From Collinsella sp. AM18-10 (GTDB lineage: Bacteria; Actinomycetota; Coriobacteriia; Coriobacteriales; Coriobacteriaceae), in the NCBI RefSeq assembly GCF_003471585.1, contig NZ_QRJO01000002.1, positions 62,001-126,000 on the forward strand: 64,000 bases of DNA, written 5' to 3'. Position numbers and translations under genes: made by a program. Of the stretch, positions 41,400-51,300 are shown one piece after another (position 1 is the stretch's first letter; each line of letters begins with the position of its first letter). The notes under the pieces were generated by a model. That model had not been told where the DNA came from, searched no databases, and saw nothing but the letters and a program-made list of their open reading frames with translations.

Positions 41400-44230
41400 T
41401 GGCTGCCAAACTCATCGATCTTTCCTTTACGCTCAACGGCCGCAAGGTCAAGGTTCAGATTGCCCCCGACACCATGCTCTTTGCGCTGCTGCGCGAGCAG
41501 GGTTGCGCGTCGGTGCGCTGCGCCTGCGAGACCACCAACTGCGGTCTGTGCACGGTGTGGCTCGACGGCGACCCGGTGCTGAGCTGCTCGGTTCCCGCCG
41601 CGCGCGTCGAGGGCCGCTCCGTCACCACGCTCGAGGGTCTCAAGGCCGAGTCCGAGGCGCTCGCTCGCGCCATGGCTGCCGAAGGTGCCGAGCAGTGCGG
41701 TTTTTGCGCCCCCGGCCTCATCATGAACGTGCTTGCGCTCGCCCGCGCCGCCAAGGAGGACCCGAGTCTCGTCGCCACGCGCGAGGAGCTCTCTCGCCAG
41801 CTCGCAGGCAACCTCTGCCGCTGCAGCGGCTACGAGAGCCAGCTGCGTGCCATCGTCCGCTTCCTGAACGAGTCCGGCGTGCAGGTGGGCTTTGAGATGC
41901 CTGCGTTGCCGGTCAACGACACGAGCTCCGGCGGCGTCTCCTACAAGCAGATCACCCACAAACAGCCCAAGAAGGACTCGAAGGCTTTGCTCGAGGGCCG
42001 TCCCGTCTACACGGGCGACCTGGTGCCCGCCGGCGCGCTCATCGTCAAACTCAAGCGCAGCCCGTATGCGCGCGCCAAGATTCGCTCCATCGATACGTCG
42101 CGCGCTCTGAAGGTGCCCGGCGTGGTGGGCGTCTACACCTACGAGAACGTGCCCAAGCGCCGCTTTACCATCGCCGGTCAGAGCTATCCGCAGCCGAGTC
42201 CCTACGACCGTCTGATTCTCGAGAACCTCGTCCGTTATCAAAACGAAGAGGTGGCGATCGTCGCCGCCGAGACCGAGGAGGCCGCCGATAAGGCGCTCAA
42301 GCTCATCAAGGTCGACTACGAGGTGCTCGAGCCTCTGCTCGACTTTACCCAGGCGCTCGATAACGACATCGTGGTCCACCCCGAGGGCGACGTGACCTTT
42401 ATGTTCCCGCAGGGCGGCGATGTTCCGCGCAACCTGGTGTGCAGCGGTACCAGCGATTATGGCGATCTGGACGAGGCCTTTGCCCAGAGCGACATCGTCT
42501 TTGAGCGCACCTACACCAGCCAGGCCACGCAGACCGCGCCCATGGAGACCTTCCGCGCCTTTGCGACGACCGATGCGTTCGGGCGCATTTCGGTGACCAC
42601 CTCCACGCAGGTGCCCTTCCACGTGCGCCGCATGGTCGCGCAGTCGCTCGACATTCCGCAGTCGCAGGTGCAGGTCATTAAGCCGCGCATCGGCGGCGGC
42701 TTTGGCTCCAAGCAGACGGGCTGCTGCGAGATCTTCGTGGCGTTCGTCACCCAGCAGACCGGCCGTCCGAGCTATTGCTGCTACACCCGCGAGGAGACCA
42801 TCACTGCGGGCAACTCGCGCCACCAGATGCAGATGACCGTTAAGCTGGGCGCCATGAACGACGGCACCATCACGGCCATCGACCTGCATACGCTTTCCAA
42901 CGCCGGCGCGTACGGCGAGCACGCCACCACGACGATCGGCCTTTCGGGCCACAAGAGCCTGCCGATCTACAACCATGTGAAGGCGAGCCGCTTTAGGTGG
43001 GACGCCGTCTACACCAACACCAACCGCGGCGGCGCGTATCGCGGCTACGGTGCCACCCAGGGCCAGTTTGCCGTGGAGAGCGCCGTCAACGAGCTCGCCG
43101 ACATGCTGCACATGGACCCCGCCGACCTGCGCCTTAAGAACATCGTGCGCGAGGGTGAGGTCATGCCGCAGTACTACAACGAAAAGCTCAACGCCTGTGC
43201 GCTCGACCGCTGCCTGCTGCGCGCGATGGACATGATCGGTTGGCGCGACAAGCCGCTGGCCGTCGACCTGGGCGACCGCGTGCGCGCCCTGGGCTGCGCG
43301 CTCACCATGCAGGGCTCGGGCATCTCCAACGTGGACATCGCCGGCATCGACATGCGCCTGGAAGAGGACGGCTTCATTACCATCGGCACCGGCGCCACCG
43401 ATAACGGTATGGGCGTCGACACGATCCTGGCGCAGATTGCCGCCGAGGAGCTGGGCGTGGAGAGCTCGCTGATCGTGGTGCGCGGCGTGGACACCGACGT
43501 GTCGCCGTTCGACGCCGGCTCGTACGCGAGCTCGGGTACGTACGTGACGGGCCTGGCAGCCAAGAACGCCGCGACCGAGCTGCGCCAGAAGATTTGCGCC
43601 AAGGCCGCCCAGATGTGGGACGTGGACGCCGCCGACGTGGTCTTCGACGGCCAGTACGTGCGCCTGTCCGACGAGCGTGCCGCGCGCGAGCAGAACCGCT
43701 ACCTCACGCTGCGCGACTTTGCCAACCTGTGCGTCAAGAACATCGCGGGCGGCGACGCGCTGACCTCGCATGCCTCTGCCTGCCTGCCCGTTTCGCCTCC
43801 GCCGTTTATGGCCGGCATTGCCGAGGTCGAGGTCGACAAGGCCACCGGCAAGGTGACTGTTGTGGACTACGCGGCTGCCGTCGACTGCGGTACCGTGATC
43901 AACGAGGCGCTCGCGCGCGTCCAGGCCGAGGGCGGCATTGCCCAGGGTATCGGCCACGCGCTCTACGAGATTGTTGAGCATGACGATCGCGGCCGCCTGC
44001 GCACCGGCAACTTTATGAGCTACAGGCTGCCCACGCGTCTGGATATCGGCAGCATTCGCGTGGCCTTTGAGCCGAGCTACGAGCCGACGGGTCCGTTTGG
44101 CGCCAAGTCGATCGGCGAGGTCGTCATCAACACGCCGCTCGCCGCCGTGGCCTCGGCCGTCGCACACGCCACCGGCCACCAAGTTCGCTCGCTGCCGATC
44201 ACGCCGGAGAAAGCGCTGCTGGGGGAGTAG
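41399..44230 (+). CDS. Fused 2Fe-2S and molybdenum-cofactor hydroxylase (XdhD-like)
   Basis: Catalytic subunit of a xanthine-dehydrogenase-type hydroxylase. 943 residues. The N-terminal ~160 residues carry two [2Fe-2S] clusters: CACETTNCGLCTVW (~41-54) and CGFCAPGLI plus NLCRCSGYES. The remainder has GGGFGSKQTGCCEIF and GGAYRGYGATQGQF (Mo cofactor contacts) and the catalytic glutamate in GPFGAKSIGEVV (~900). The fusion of Fe-S and Mo domains with a separate FAD subunit is the architecture of E. coli XdhD-YgfM, a group proposed to carry labile selenium. Substrate unknown. No Sec is present. Confidence 0.88.
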   Translation: MAAKLIDLSFTLNGRKVKVQIAPDTMLFALLREQGCASVRCACETTNCGLCTVWLDGDPVLSCSVPAARVEGRSVTTLEGLKAESEALARAMAAEGAEQCGFCAPGLIMNVLALARAAKEDPSLVATREELSRQLAGNLCRCSGYESQLRAIVRFLNESGVQVGFEMPALPVNDTSSGGVSYKQITHKQPKKDSKALLEGRPVYTGDLVPAGALIVKLKRSPYARAKIRSIDTSRALKVPGVVGVYTYENVPKRRFTIAGQSYPQPSPYDRLILENLVRYQNEEVAIVAAETEEAADKALKLIKVDYEVLEPLLDFTQALDNDIVVHPEGDVTFMFPQGGDVPRNLVCSGTSDYGDLDEAFAQSDIVFERTYTSQATQTAPMETFRAFATTDAFGRISVTTSTQVPFHVRRMVAQSLDIPQSQVQVIKPRIGGGFGSKQTGCCEIFVAFVTQQTGRPSYCCYTREETITAGNSRHQMQMTVKLGAMNDGTITAIDLHTLSNAGAYGEHATTTIGLSGHKSLPIYNHVKASRFRWDAVYTNTNRGGAYRGYGATQGQFAVESAVNELADMLHMDPADLRLKNIVREGEVMPQYYNEKLNACALDRCLLRAMDMIGWRDKPLAVDLGDRVRALGCALTMQGSGISNVDIAGIDMRLEEDGFITIGTGATDNGMGVDTILAQIAAEELGVESSLIVVRGVDTDVSPFDAGSYASSGTYVTGLAAKNAATELRQKICAKAAQMWDVDAADVVFDGQYVRLSDERAAREQNRYLTLRDFANLCVKNIAGGDALTSHASACLPVSPPPFMAGIAEVEVDKATGKVTVVDYAAAVDCGTVINEALARVQAEGGIAQGIGHALYEIVEHDDRGRLRTGNFMSYRLPTRLDIGSIRVAFEPSYEPTGPFGAKSIGEVVINTPLAAVASAVAHATGHQVRSLPITPEKALLGE

Positions 44231-44370
44231 CGGGTCAGCGAACAAGTCGTAATTGGCGGGACGGGGCAACTCGTTCCGCCTTTCGCACTCGTGGTGAGGT
44301 CGTGAGCCTGTAAAACGTGTGCGTGCGCTAGTCGTTCGTATCTGCTATCATTCCTAGTCTGTGCGCTCAT

Positions 44371-44454
44371 GCGGGCGTGGCGGAATTGGTAGACGCGCCA
44401 GATTTAGGTTCTGGTGGGATTCCCGTGAAGGTTCGAGTCCTTTCGCCCGCACCA
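44371..44454 (+). tRNA. tRNA-Leu (anticodon TAG)
   Basis: 84-nt class II tRNA: acceptor GCGGGCG/CGCCCGC, anticodon stem CCAGA/TCTGG with loop TTTAGGT (TAG), variable arm TGGGATTCCCGTG, T-loop GTTCGAGTC, encoded CCA. Confidence 0.97.
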
Positions 44455-44545
44455 ACGCATCTGCGTCGGCCCTGGCCGTCGCGACTCTTTGTTGCATAAA
44501 GGTACCAGCACCTCAGATAAGCTGGGCAGTATGAGGAGGAACGTG

Positions 44546-45844
44546 TTGAACATCACCGCTTCTGACGTCAAGGACGCCAAGCTCACCGCTACGGTCAAGA
44601 TCCCGGCCGCCGACGTCGACGCCGCGATCAAGAAGGCTTACAAGGACACCGCCAAGAAGTACCGCTTCCCGGGCTTCCGCGCCGGTAAGGCTCCCCGTCC
44701 GGTTATCGACTCTGCTCTTGGTGCCGAGGCTACCCTCGCTCAAGCCACCAACGACCTGATCGCCGCCAACGAGCCCGCCGTCCTCAACGAGCTGGACATC
44801 GTCCCCACCAAGAACGGTGACTACAAGGACCTCGACCTCGCTAAGGATCACGAGGACTACACCTACACCGTCGAGTTCTCCTTGCGTCCCGCCGCTGAGC
44901 TCTCCTCCTTCGACGCTGTCGAGATCGAGATGCCCCCTGCGGAGGTCACCGAGTCCGAGATCAACAACCAGGTCGAGATGCTCCTCAACTACCGTGCCAC
45001 CTTCGAGGACGTTGAGGGTCGCGCCGTCGAGGCCGAGGACTACGTCACCGTCGACCTCAAGGCCGTCGAGAACGCCGACAACTTCGCTGCTGAGGGCCGC
45101 ATGCTCATCGCCGGTAGCGACAGCAACCCCAAGGAGTTCAACGAGGCCCTGATCGGCGCTAACGTTGACGACGTCAAGACCGTCACCTGGACCGACGAGG
45201 TCGAGGAGGGCGAGGAGGCCGAGACCCACACCGTCGAGGTCACCGTCAAGGGCATCAAGGTCCGCAACACCCCCGAGCTCACCGACGAGCTCGTCAAGTC
45301 CGACTTTGGCTTCGATAGCATCGAGGCCATGCGCGACGCCATCAAGATCGAGATCGAGCAGGACAAGGCTTCCCGCCTCCCGGCCGAGAAGGAGAACCGT
45401 TGCGTCTCCGCTCTCGCCGAGCGCCTGCAGCTCGACGAGATGGATGCCGACTACGAGCAGTCCGTCTTTGAGGAGCTTGGCCAGAACTTCCTGTCCAACC
45501 TCGCTGCTCGCGGCATGACGCTGGACACCTGGCTGCCCGCTTCCGGCCTGACCATGGAGCAGTTCATCGGCGACCTGCACAAGCAGGCCAACGACGTTGC
45601 CCGTGAGTCCCTGGCGCTCGACGCTCTCGCCCGTGAGCTCAAGATCGAGGTCACCGAGGACGACATCAACGCCGAGTTCGAGAAGGCCGGCGTCAAGGAC
45701 GTCGAGGCTTCTAAGGCCGAGTTCATCGCCGATGGCCGCATGCCTGCCGTTCGCGAGTCCATCCGCCGCTCCAAGGCCGTCGACCACCTGGTCGAGAACG
45801 CCAAGGTGACCGAGGTCGATGAGACCGCCAAGGACGCCGAGTAA
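44546..45844 (+). CDS. tig: Trigger factor, ribosome-bound chaperone
   Basis: Peptidyl-prolyl isomerase and chaperone that binds nascent chains at the ribosome exit. 432 residues. The ribosome-docking signature is FPGFRAGKAPRPVID (~42-56), a FKBP-type middle domain follows, then a helical C-terminal holder. The start is unsettled: TTG at 44546 has GGAGG six bases upstream, while GTG at 44543 is only three away and ATG at 44531 has none. Acidic, as is common for the family. It heads the tig-clpP-clpX group, the usual gene order, with a terminator after it. Confidence 0.93.
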   Translation: MNITASDVKDAKLTATVKIPAADVDAAIKKAYKDTAKKYRFPGFRAGKAPRPVIDSALGAEATLAQATNDLIAANEPAVLNELDIVPTKNGDYKDLDLAKDHEDYTYTVEFSLRPAAELSSFDAVEIEMPPAEVTESEINNQVEMLLNYRATFEDVEGRAVEAEDYVTVDLKAVENADNFAAEGRMLIAGSDSNPKEFNEALIGANVDDVKTVTWTDEVEEGEEAETHTVEVTVKGIKVRNTPELTDELVKSDFGFDSIEAMRDAIKIEIEQDKASRLPAEKENRCVSALAERLQLDEMDADYEQSVFEELGQNFLSNLAARGMTLDTWLPASGLTMEQFIGDLHKQANDVARESLALDALARELKIEVTEDDINAEFEKAGVKDVEASKAEFIADGRMPAVRESIRRSKAVDHLVENAKVTEVDETAKDAE

Positions 45845-45920
45845 TTCTCGCCACCTTGCCCGCGAGCGCATGTATGTGCCCGTGATGGGGTAAAGTTAAT
45901 AGCCGGTTATCCGGTTGTTT

Positions 45921-45964
45921 CGTACGGTGCCAGCCAATGCATAGCATGCGGGCACCGTACGTTT
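45921..45964 (+). terminator. Terminator between tig and clpP
   Basis: CGTACGGTGCC (45921-45931) pairs with GGCACCGTACG (45951-45961), followed by TTTATCT. Confidence 0.9.
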
Positions 45965-46007
45965 ATCTAGAACCAATTTGGTCCGCAAGAGAGAAATGGA
46001 GATGCGT

Positions 46008-46628
46008 ATGATCGCTAAGTTCGATTCCGCCCTCGTGCCATACGTTATCGAGCAGACGCCGCGCGGCGAGCGCAGCTACGATATCTATTCGCGCCTGCTC
46101 AACGACCGCATCATCTTCTTGGGCGAGGAGATTAACTCCGTCAGCGCCAACCTGGTCGTTGCCCAGTTGCTGCATCTTGAGAGCCAGGATGCCGAGAAGG
46201 ATATCTCGCTCTACATCAATTCGCCCGGTGGCGAGGTTTACTCTGGCCTGGCGATTCTTGACACCATGAACTTCATCAAGCCGCAGGTCTCCACCATCTG
46301 CGTCGGTATGGCCGCGTCCATGGCCGCCGTGCTGCTTTCGGCCGGCGCTAAGGGCAAGCGCTTCTGCCTGCCGCACTCCAAAGTCATGATTCACCAGCCC
46401 AGCGGCGGTGCCCAGGGCCAGCAGACCGAGATCGAGATCGTTGCCGAGGAGATCAAGAAGACCCGCCGCGAGCTCAACCAGATCCTGTCCGACGCGTCGG
46501 GCCAGCCCATCGAGAAGGTCCAGGCCGATACCGAGCGCGACAACTACCTGACCGCTGCCGAGGCCCTCGACTACGGCTTGATCGACCGTATCGTCACCTC
46601 GCGCGACCTCGCCGCGAAGGACGCCTAG
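46008..46628 (+). CDS. clpP: ATP-dependent Clp protease proteolytic subunit
   Basis: Serine protease that forms the 14-mer degradation chamber for ClpX. 206 residues. The triad is visible: Ser in [13 protein letters not shown] (~97-101), His in [13 protein letters not shown] (~126) and Asp in [11 protein letters not shown] (~175). The ATG at 46008 has GGAG six bases upstream; ATGs at 45996 and 46002 are also in frame. clpX follows at once, so the partner ATPase is co-transcribed. Confidence 0.96.
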   Translation: MIAKFDSALVPYVIEQTPRGERSYDIYSRLLNDRIIFLGEEINSVSANLVVAQLLHLESQDAEKDISLYINSPGGEVYSGLAILDTMNFIKPQVSTICVGMAASMAAVLLSAGAKGKRFCLPHSKVMIHQPSGGAQGQQTEIEIVAEEIKKTRRELNQILSDASGQPIEKVQADTERDNYLTAAEALDYGLIDRIVTSRDLAAKDA

Positions 46629-46629
46629 G

Positions 46630-48036
46630 ATGGCAGGTAACATGCAGGACAACTTTGACGAGAACGGCAACCCCATCCGCTGCTCCTTTTGCGGAAAAGA
46701 GCAGGGCCAGGTCCGTCGTCTCGTAAAGGGCCCGACCAACATCTTTATCTGCGACGAGTGCGTCGCCGCCTGCTCCGAGATCCTTGAGGAGTCGCTTGCT
46801 TCGGACTTTATGGACGCTGCCCGCAACGGCAAGCTGCCAGGCTTCCTCAACGACCACGGCCAGGCTGCATCCCAGCCCGCCGTGGACCCCGAGACCGAGG
46901 GCTTTGAGCTCGAGGACGACCGCCAGGTCATTACGCACGTGCCGACGCCGCACGAGATCTATGACGAGCTTTCGGCCTATGTTATGGGTCAGGAGGACGC
47001 CAAGCGCGCCATGTCGGTGGCCGTGTACAACCACTATCGCCGCGTGATCGAGGGTGGCGCCGCGGTGTCTGCCTTTGACGGCGGCATGGGCTCGCAGTTT
47101 GACGACGATATGGACGAGGTAGAGCTTGCCAAGTCCAACATCCTGCTGCTCGGTCCCACCGGTACCGGCAAGACCTTGTTGGCCCAGACGCTCGCGCGCA
47201 TCCTCGAGGTGCCGTTTGCCATTGCCGATGCTACCGCGCTCACCGAGGCCGGTTACGTTGGCGAGGACGTGGAGAACATCCTGCTCAAGCTCATCAACGC
47301 CGCCGACGGTGATATCGAGCGCGCACAGGTGGGCATTATCTACGTGGACGAGATCGACAAGATCGCCCGCAAGGCCGAGAACCTGTCCATCACCCGCGAT
47401 GTTTCGGGCGAGGGCGTTCAGCAGGCGCTGCTTAAGATCCTTGAGGGCACGGTGGCAAGCGTTCCGCCCACCGGCGGCCGCAAGCATCCCCAGCAGGAGC
47501 TGCTGCAGATCGACACGACCAACATCCTGTTCATCTGCGGCGGTGCCTTTGTGGGCCTGGATAAGATCATCGCCGACCGTGTTGGCAACAAGGGCGTGGG
47601 CTTTAACTCCGAGATCGCCGGCCCCACTTCGGTCGACGAGAACGACCTGCTGCGTCAGGTGCTCCCGCAGGACCTCAACGCCTTTGGCATGATCCCCGAG
47701 TTTGTGGGACGTACGCCTGTCGTCACCCAGACGCAGGCGCTCGACGAGGACGACCTGGTGTCGATCCTGACCGAGCCCAAGAACGCCGTGGTGCGCCAGT
47801 ACCGTAAGATGTTCCAGCTCGAGGACGTTGAGCTTGAGTTTGAGGACGCCGCCCTGCACGAGATCGCCCGCATGGCGCTTGCCCGCAAGACCGGCGCCCG
47901 TGGCCTGCGCGCCATCTGCGAGGACGTGCTGCAGCAGACGATGTTCGACCTGCCCAGCGAGGAGGGCGTCGCCAAGGTCATCGTGACCGAAGCCTCCGTA
48001 AAGGGCGAAGAACAGCCCCAGCGCATCTACGGCTAA
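46630..48036 (+). CDS. clpX: ATP-dependent Clp protease ATP-binding subunit
   Basis: AAA+ unfoldase that feeds substrates into ClpP. 468 residues. The N-terminal zinc domain is [18 protein letters not shown] with a later CDECVAAC (~17-46). Walker A is [12 protein letters not shown] (~172-183), Walker B is [11 protein letters not shown], and pore loop, sensor and C-terminal domain are present. An insertion rich in acidic residues (~residues 75-110) separates the zinc domain from the AAA domain. Starts 1 bp after clpP. Confidence 0.97.
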   Translation: MAGNMQDNFDENGNPIRCSFCGKEQGQVRRLVKGPTNIFICDECVAACSEILEESLASDFMDAARNGKLPGFLNDHGQAASQPAVDPETEGFELEDDRQVITHVPTPHEIYDELSAYVMGQEDAKRAMSVAVYNHYRRVIEGGAAVSAFDGGMGSQFDDDMDEVELAKSNILLLGPTGTGKTLLAQTLARILEVPFAIADATALTEAGYVGEDVENILLKLINAADGDIERAQVGIIYVDEIDKIARKAENLSITRDVSGEGVQQALLKILEGTVASVPPTGGRKHPQQELLQIDTTNILFICGGAFVGLDKIIADRVGNKGVGFNSEIAGPTSVDENDLLRQVLPQDLNAFGMIPEFVGRTPVVTQTQALDEDDLVSILTEPKNAVVRQYRKMFQLEDVELEFEDAALHEIARMALARKTGARGLRAICEDVLQQTMFDLPSEEGVAKVIVTEASVKGEEQPQRIYG

Positions 48037-48060
48037 AACCTGCCAAAACGTTTTTGTCGA

Positions 48061-48094
48061 TAGCCTCCGGCCACCCGCGGTCGGAGGCTATTTT
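48061..48094 (+). terminator. Terminator after clpX
   Basis: TAGCCTCCG (48061-48069) pairs with CGGAGGCTA (48082-48090), then TTTTAT. Confidence 0.9.
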
Positions 48095-48187
48095 ATATAT
48101 ACGCAATAACCCCAACTACCTGTGTTATTCTGTGTGTTTGTTTAAGTCTCAGCTAAGTCATATCAGACTGAAGTAATCGATACCTAA

Positions 48188-48303
48188 GGGGAGGAATGTA
48201 GGCCCGATTTTCGTAGATTCCGTACGAGCCGAAGACCACTTAATGTGGTCTTCGAGCGAGCCCAGGACCTGACCGAGCGAAAATCGGGCCTACATTCCTC
48301 CCC
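48188..48303. repeat. Long perfect-arm palindrome just before valS
   Basis: The 26-bp arms (48188-48213 and 48278-48303) are perfectly complementary, with a nested hairpin GAAGACCAC-TTAAT-GTGGTCTTC (48231-48253) inside. It ends 20 bp before the valS start codon. No T-box or riboswitch signature is seen. The 48037-48187 stretch contains a terminator and an AT-rich possible promoter. Confidence 0.88.
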
Positions 48304-48323
48304 GGCGGGACAGGGAGAGATAT

Positions 48324-51020
48324 ATGGAAGAAATGCCCAAGAACTACGATCCGTCGACCAACGAGCCGGCGATCCTGCAGAAGTGGCTCGACGGCGGCTA
48401 CTATAAGCGCCGTGAGGGCGTGGGCGACTGCACCGTCACCATTCCGCCTCCCAACGTGACCGGCAAGCTCCACATGGGTCACGCCACCGACGACTCCATC
48501 CAGGACGCCATCGTCCGTATGGCCCGCATGCGCGGCAAGTCCACGCGCTGGGTGCTGGGCACCGATCACGCCGGTATCGCCACGCAGACCAAGGTCGACA
48601 AGAAGCTCAAGAGCGAGGGCATCAGCCGCCTGGAGATCGGTCGCGACAAGTTCGTCGACGCCTGCTGGGACTGGACCCACGAGTACGGCGGCATCATCGT
48701 CGAGCAGATCAAGCGTATGGGCTGCTCCGTCGACTTCGACAACGAGCGCTTCACCATGGACGAGGATTACGCCCAGGCCGTGCGTAAGGTCTTCTGTGAC
48801 TGGTACCACGACGGCCTGATCTACCGTGGCAAGCGCATCGTCAACTGGTGCCCCAACTGCACCACCGCCATCTCGGACGACGAGGCCGAGTATAAGGACG
48901 AGAAGGGCCATCTGTGGCATCTGCGCTACCCGCTGACCGAGCCTGTTAACGGCCAGGACTACATCGTCGTCGCCACTACGCGCCCCGAGACCATGCTCGG
49001 CGACACGGGCGTTGCTGTCTCCCCGAAGGATCCCGAGAAGGCCGCCTTCGTGGGTAAGACCGTCAAGCTCCCCATCGTCGACCGCGAGATCCCCATCTTT
49101 GAGGATTGGCATGTCGACGCCAACTTTGGCTCCGGCTTCGTTAAGGTCACCCCGGCCCACGACCCCAACGATTACGCCATGGGCCAGGCCCACGACCTGC
49201 CGCAGATCAATATCTTCGATGAGCACGCAGTGGTCGTCGAGGGCTACGGCGAGTTCACCGGCATGAACCGCGACGAGTGCCGCGAGGCCGTCATCAAGTG
49301 GTTTGAGGAGCACGACCTGCTCGACCACGTCGAGGACCTCGACCACTCCGTCATGCACTGCTACCGCTGCGACGCCGCCCTGGAGCCGTGGCTGTCCGAG
49401 CAGTGGTTCGTCGCCGTCGACAAGCTCAAGGGGCCGGCGCTCGATGCCGTCAACTCCGGCAAGGTCACCTTCCACCCCGCCCGCTGGACGCAGACCTACA
49501 CCACCTGGATGGAGAACCTCAAGGATTGGTGCATCAGCCGCCAGCTGTGGTGGGGTCATCGCATCCCCGTGTTCTACTGCGAGGACTGCGGCTGGGAGGA
49601 TGCCCTTACCGAGGACACCGATGTGTGCCCCAAGTGCGGCGGCCATCACGTGCATCAGGACGAGAACGTGCTGGACACCTGGTTCAGCTCGCAGCTGTGG
49701 ACCTTCGCCACGCAGGGCTGGCCGCAAAAGCCGGAGCTGCTCGAGGGCCATCATCCCACGACGGCGCTCGTCACCGCGCGCGACATCATCGCGCTGTGGG
49801 TCGCCCGCATGGTCATGAGCTCGCTGTACTTCCTTGATGAGGTGCCGTTTAAGGACGTCGTCATCTACCCGACGATTCTGGCCAAGGACGGCAGCCGCAT
49901 GTCCAAGTCCAAGGGCAACGGCGTTGACCCCATGGACCTCATTGGCATGTACGGCGCCGACGCCATGCGCTACAACTTGCTCACGCTGTGCACCAACAAC
50001 CAGGACGTCAAGTTCGACGCGAACATCGACAAGAAGACCAAGAAGCTCATCGACAGCCCGCGCACCGAGCAGGCCAAGTCGTTTGTGACCAAGATCTGGA
50101 ACGCCAGCCGCTTCCTGCTCATGAACATGGAGGGCTACACGCCCGGCGAGCCCGTCGTGGAGACGCCGGCCGACGCCTGGATGTTCAGCCGCCTTGCCAA
50201 GGCCGTCAAGATGGTCACCGAGGGTATCGAGAACTACACCTTTGGCGACATGGCCCGCGGCGTGCAGCAGTTCTTCTGGAACGAGGTCTGCGACTGGTAC
50301 GTCGAGGTCACCAAGGCCCGCCTGAAGGGCGAGGGCCGTCTGCAGGCCCAGCGCAACCTGATCTTTGTGCTCGACACCTCCATTCGCCTGATGCACCCGC
50401 TTATGCCGTTTGTCACTGAGGAGATCTGGGACAACATGCCGGCGAGCGTGCTCGACCTGGACGCCGAGGGCAACGTGAACCGCGCCGAGGCGCTCATGAT
50501 CGCCAAGTGGCCCGAGCCCGCCGACTACGCCAAGTATGTTGACGAGGACGCCGAGCGCGCATTTGAGCTGTGCCGTACCGTCGTGTCTGCCGCCCGCGCC
50601 ACGCGTTCGCGTTATCGCTTGAGCCCCAAGGCCGAGCTCGACGTGGTCGTGCGCGCCGGTGTCGAGGACATCGAGAAGCTCGAGAGCCTGCGTTCGACCA
50701 TCGAGCCGCTGGCAAATACTGCCTCGCTGGTTATGGGTACCGATGTCGAGAAGCCGGCCGCAAGCATCGCCGTGGTCGATAGCGGTGTCGAGGTCTTTGT
50801 GGTGCTCGAGGGCAAGGTTGATCTTTCGGCCGAGAAGGCGCGCCTGGAGAAGGAGATTGCCGCCGCGCAGAAGGAGCTCGCCGGCTGCGAGAAGACGCTT
50901 GCCAACGAGGGCTTTGTGGCCAAGGCCGCGCCCGCGGTGGTCCAGAAGAAGAGGGACCGTGCAGCTGAGCTCAAGGAGATCCTGGCGGCGCTGACTGCTC
51001 AGGTTGCTGACTTCTCGTAA
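48324..51020 (+). CDS. valS: Valyl-tRNA synthetase
   Basis: Charges tRNA-Val. 898 residues, class I. HIGH-type motif is PPPNVTGKLHMGHA (~45-58) and KMSKS is DGSRMSKSKGNGVDP (~525-539). The editing domain (~200-340) includes ARPE/TTRPETMLGDTGVAV and ends in the tRNA-binding anticodon domain and a C-terminal coiled coil (VDLSAEKARLEKEIAAAQKE). GGGAGAG lies upstream of the ATG. Flanked on both sides by long palindromes. Confidence 0.97.
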   Translation: MEEMPKNYDPSTNEPAILQKWLDGGYYKRREGVGDCTVTIPPPNVTGKLHMGHATDDSIQDAIVRMARMRGKSTRWVLGTDHAGIATQTKVDKKLKSEGISRLEIGRDKFVDACWDWTHEYGGIIVEQIKRMGCSVDFDNERFTMDEDYAQAVRKVFCDWYHDGLIYRGKRIVNWCPNCTTAISDDEAEYKDEKGHLWHLRYPLTEPVNGQDYIVVATTRPETMLGDTGVAVSPKDPEKAAFVGKTVKLPIVDREIPIFEDWHVDANFGSGFVKVTPAHDPNDYAMGQAHDLPQINIFDEHAVVVEGYGEFTGMNRDECREAVIKWFEEHDLLDHVEDLDHSVMHCYRCDAALEPWLSEQWFVAVDKLKGPALDAVNSGKVTFHPARWTQTYTTWMENLKDWCISRQLWWGHRIPVFYCEDCGWEDALTEDTDVCPKCGGHHVHQDENVLDTWFSSQLWTFATQGWPQKPELLEGHHPTTALVTARDIIALWVARMVMSSLYFLDEVPFKDVVIYPTILAKDGSRMSKSKGNGVDPMDLIGMYGADAMRYNLLTLCTNNQDVKFDANIDKKTKKLIDSPRTEQAKSFVTKIWNASRFLLMNMEGYTPGEPVVETPADAWMFSRLAKAVKMVTEGIENYTFGDMARGVQQFFWNEVCDWYVEVTKARLKGEGRLQAQRNLIFVLDTSIRLMHPLMPFVTEEIWDNMPASVLDLDAEGNVNRAEALMIAKWPEPADYAKYVDEDAERAFELCRTVVSAARATRSRYRLSPKAELDVVVRAGVEDIEKLESLRSTIEPLANTASLVMGTDVEKPAASIAVVDSGVEVFVVLEGKVDLSAEKARLEKEIAAAQKELAGCEKTLANEGFVAKAAPAVVQKKRDRAAELKEILAALTAQVADFS

Positions 51021-51039
51021 GGTTTACTCGGGGGCGCGT

Positions 51040-51140
51040 CCCGATGCTTTGCTCTCCGCTGCGGACAGTCCTGCGCAAGACGGACAGCACATTAAGTGCT
51101 GCCCTTTGCGTGCGGAACTTGCGGCGAGCAAAGCATCGGG
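51040..51140. repeat. Long palindrome just after valS
   Basis: CCCGATGCTTTGCTC (51040-51054) pairs with GAGCAAAGCATCGGG (51126-51140), with CCGC/GCGG inside and a central CAGCAC-ATTAA-GTGCTG hairpin. The centre (CAC-ATTAA-GTG) resembles the one before valS (CAC-TTAAT-GTG). It lies 20 bp after valS. Nothing else definite is seen in 51141-51300. Confidence 0.85.
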
Positions 51141-51300
51141 CCGCTCCTAGTTCGTTTACGTGGTTGTTTGCATCTGGCGTGTTAGGGCCACTGGGTTGTG
51201 GCCTTGATCTTGCTGCAATCGGGTAAAGGCTGATATTGTCAACGTGAGGGGCTCATTCATTTTGGTGGGCCTCTTTTTCTGTTATGGGGGACTTTGGGTT

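Noticed and set aside
48188..48303. T-box riboswitch for valS
   Set aside because: The conserved T-box sequence and specifier loop pattern are not seen; the structure is a simple long palindrome.
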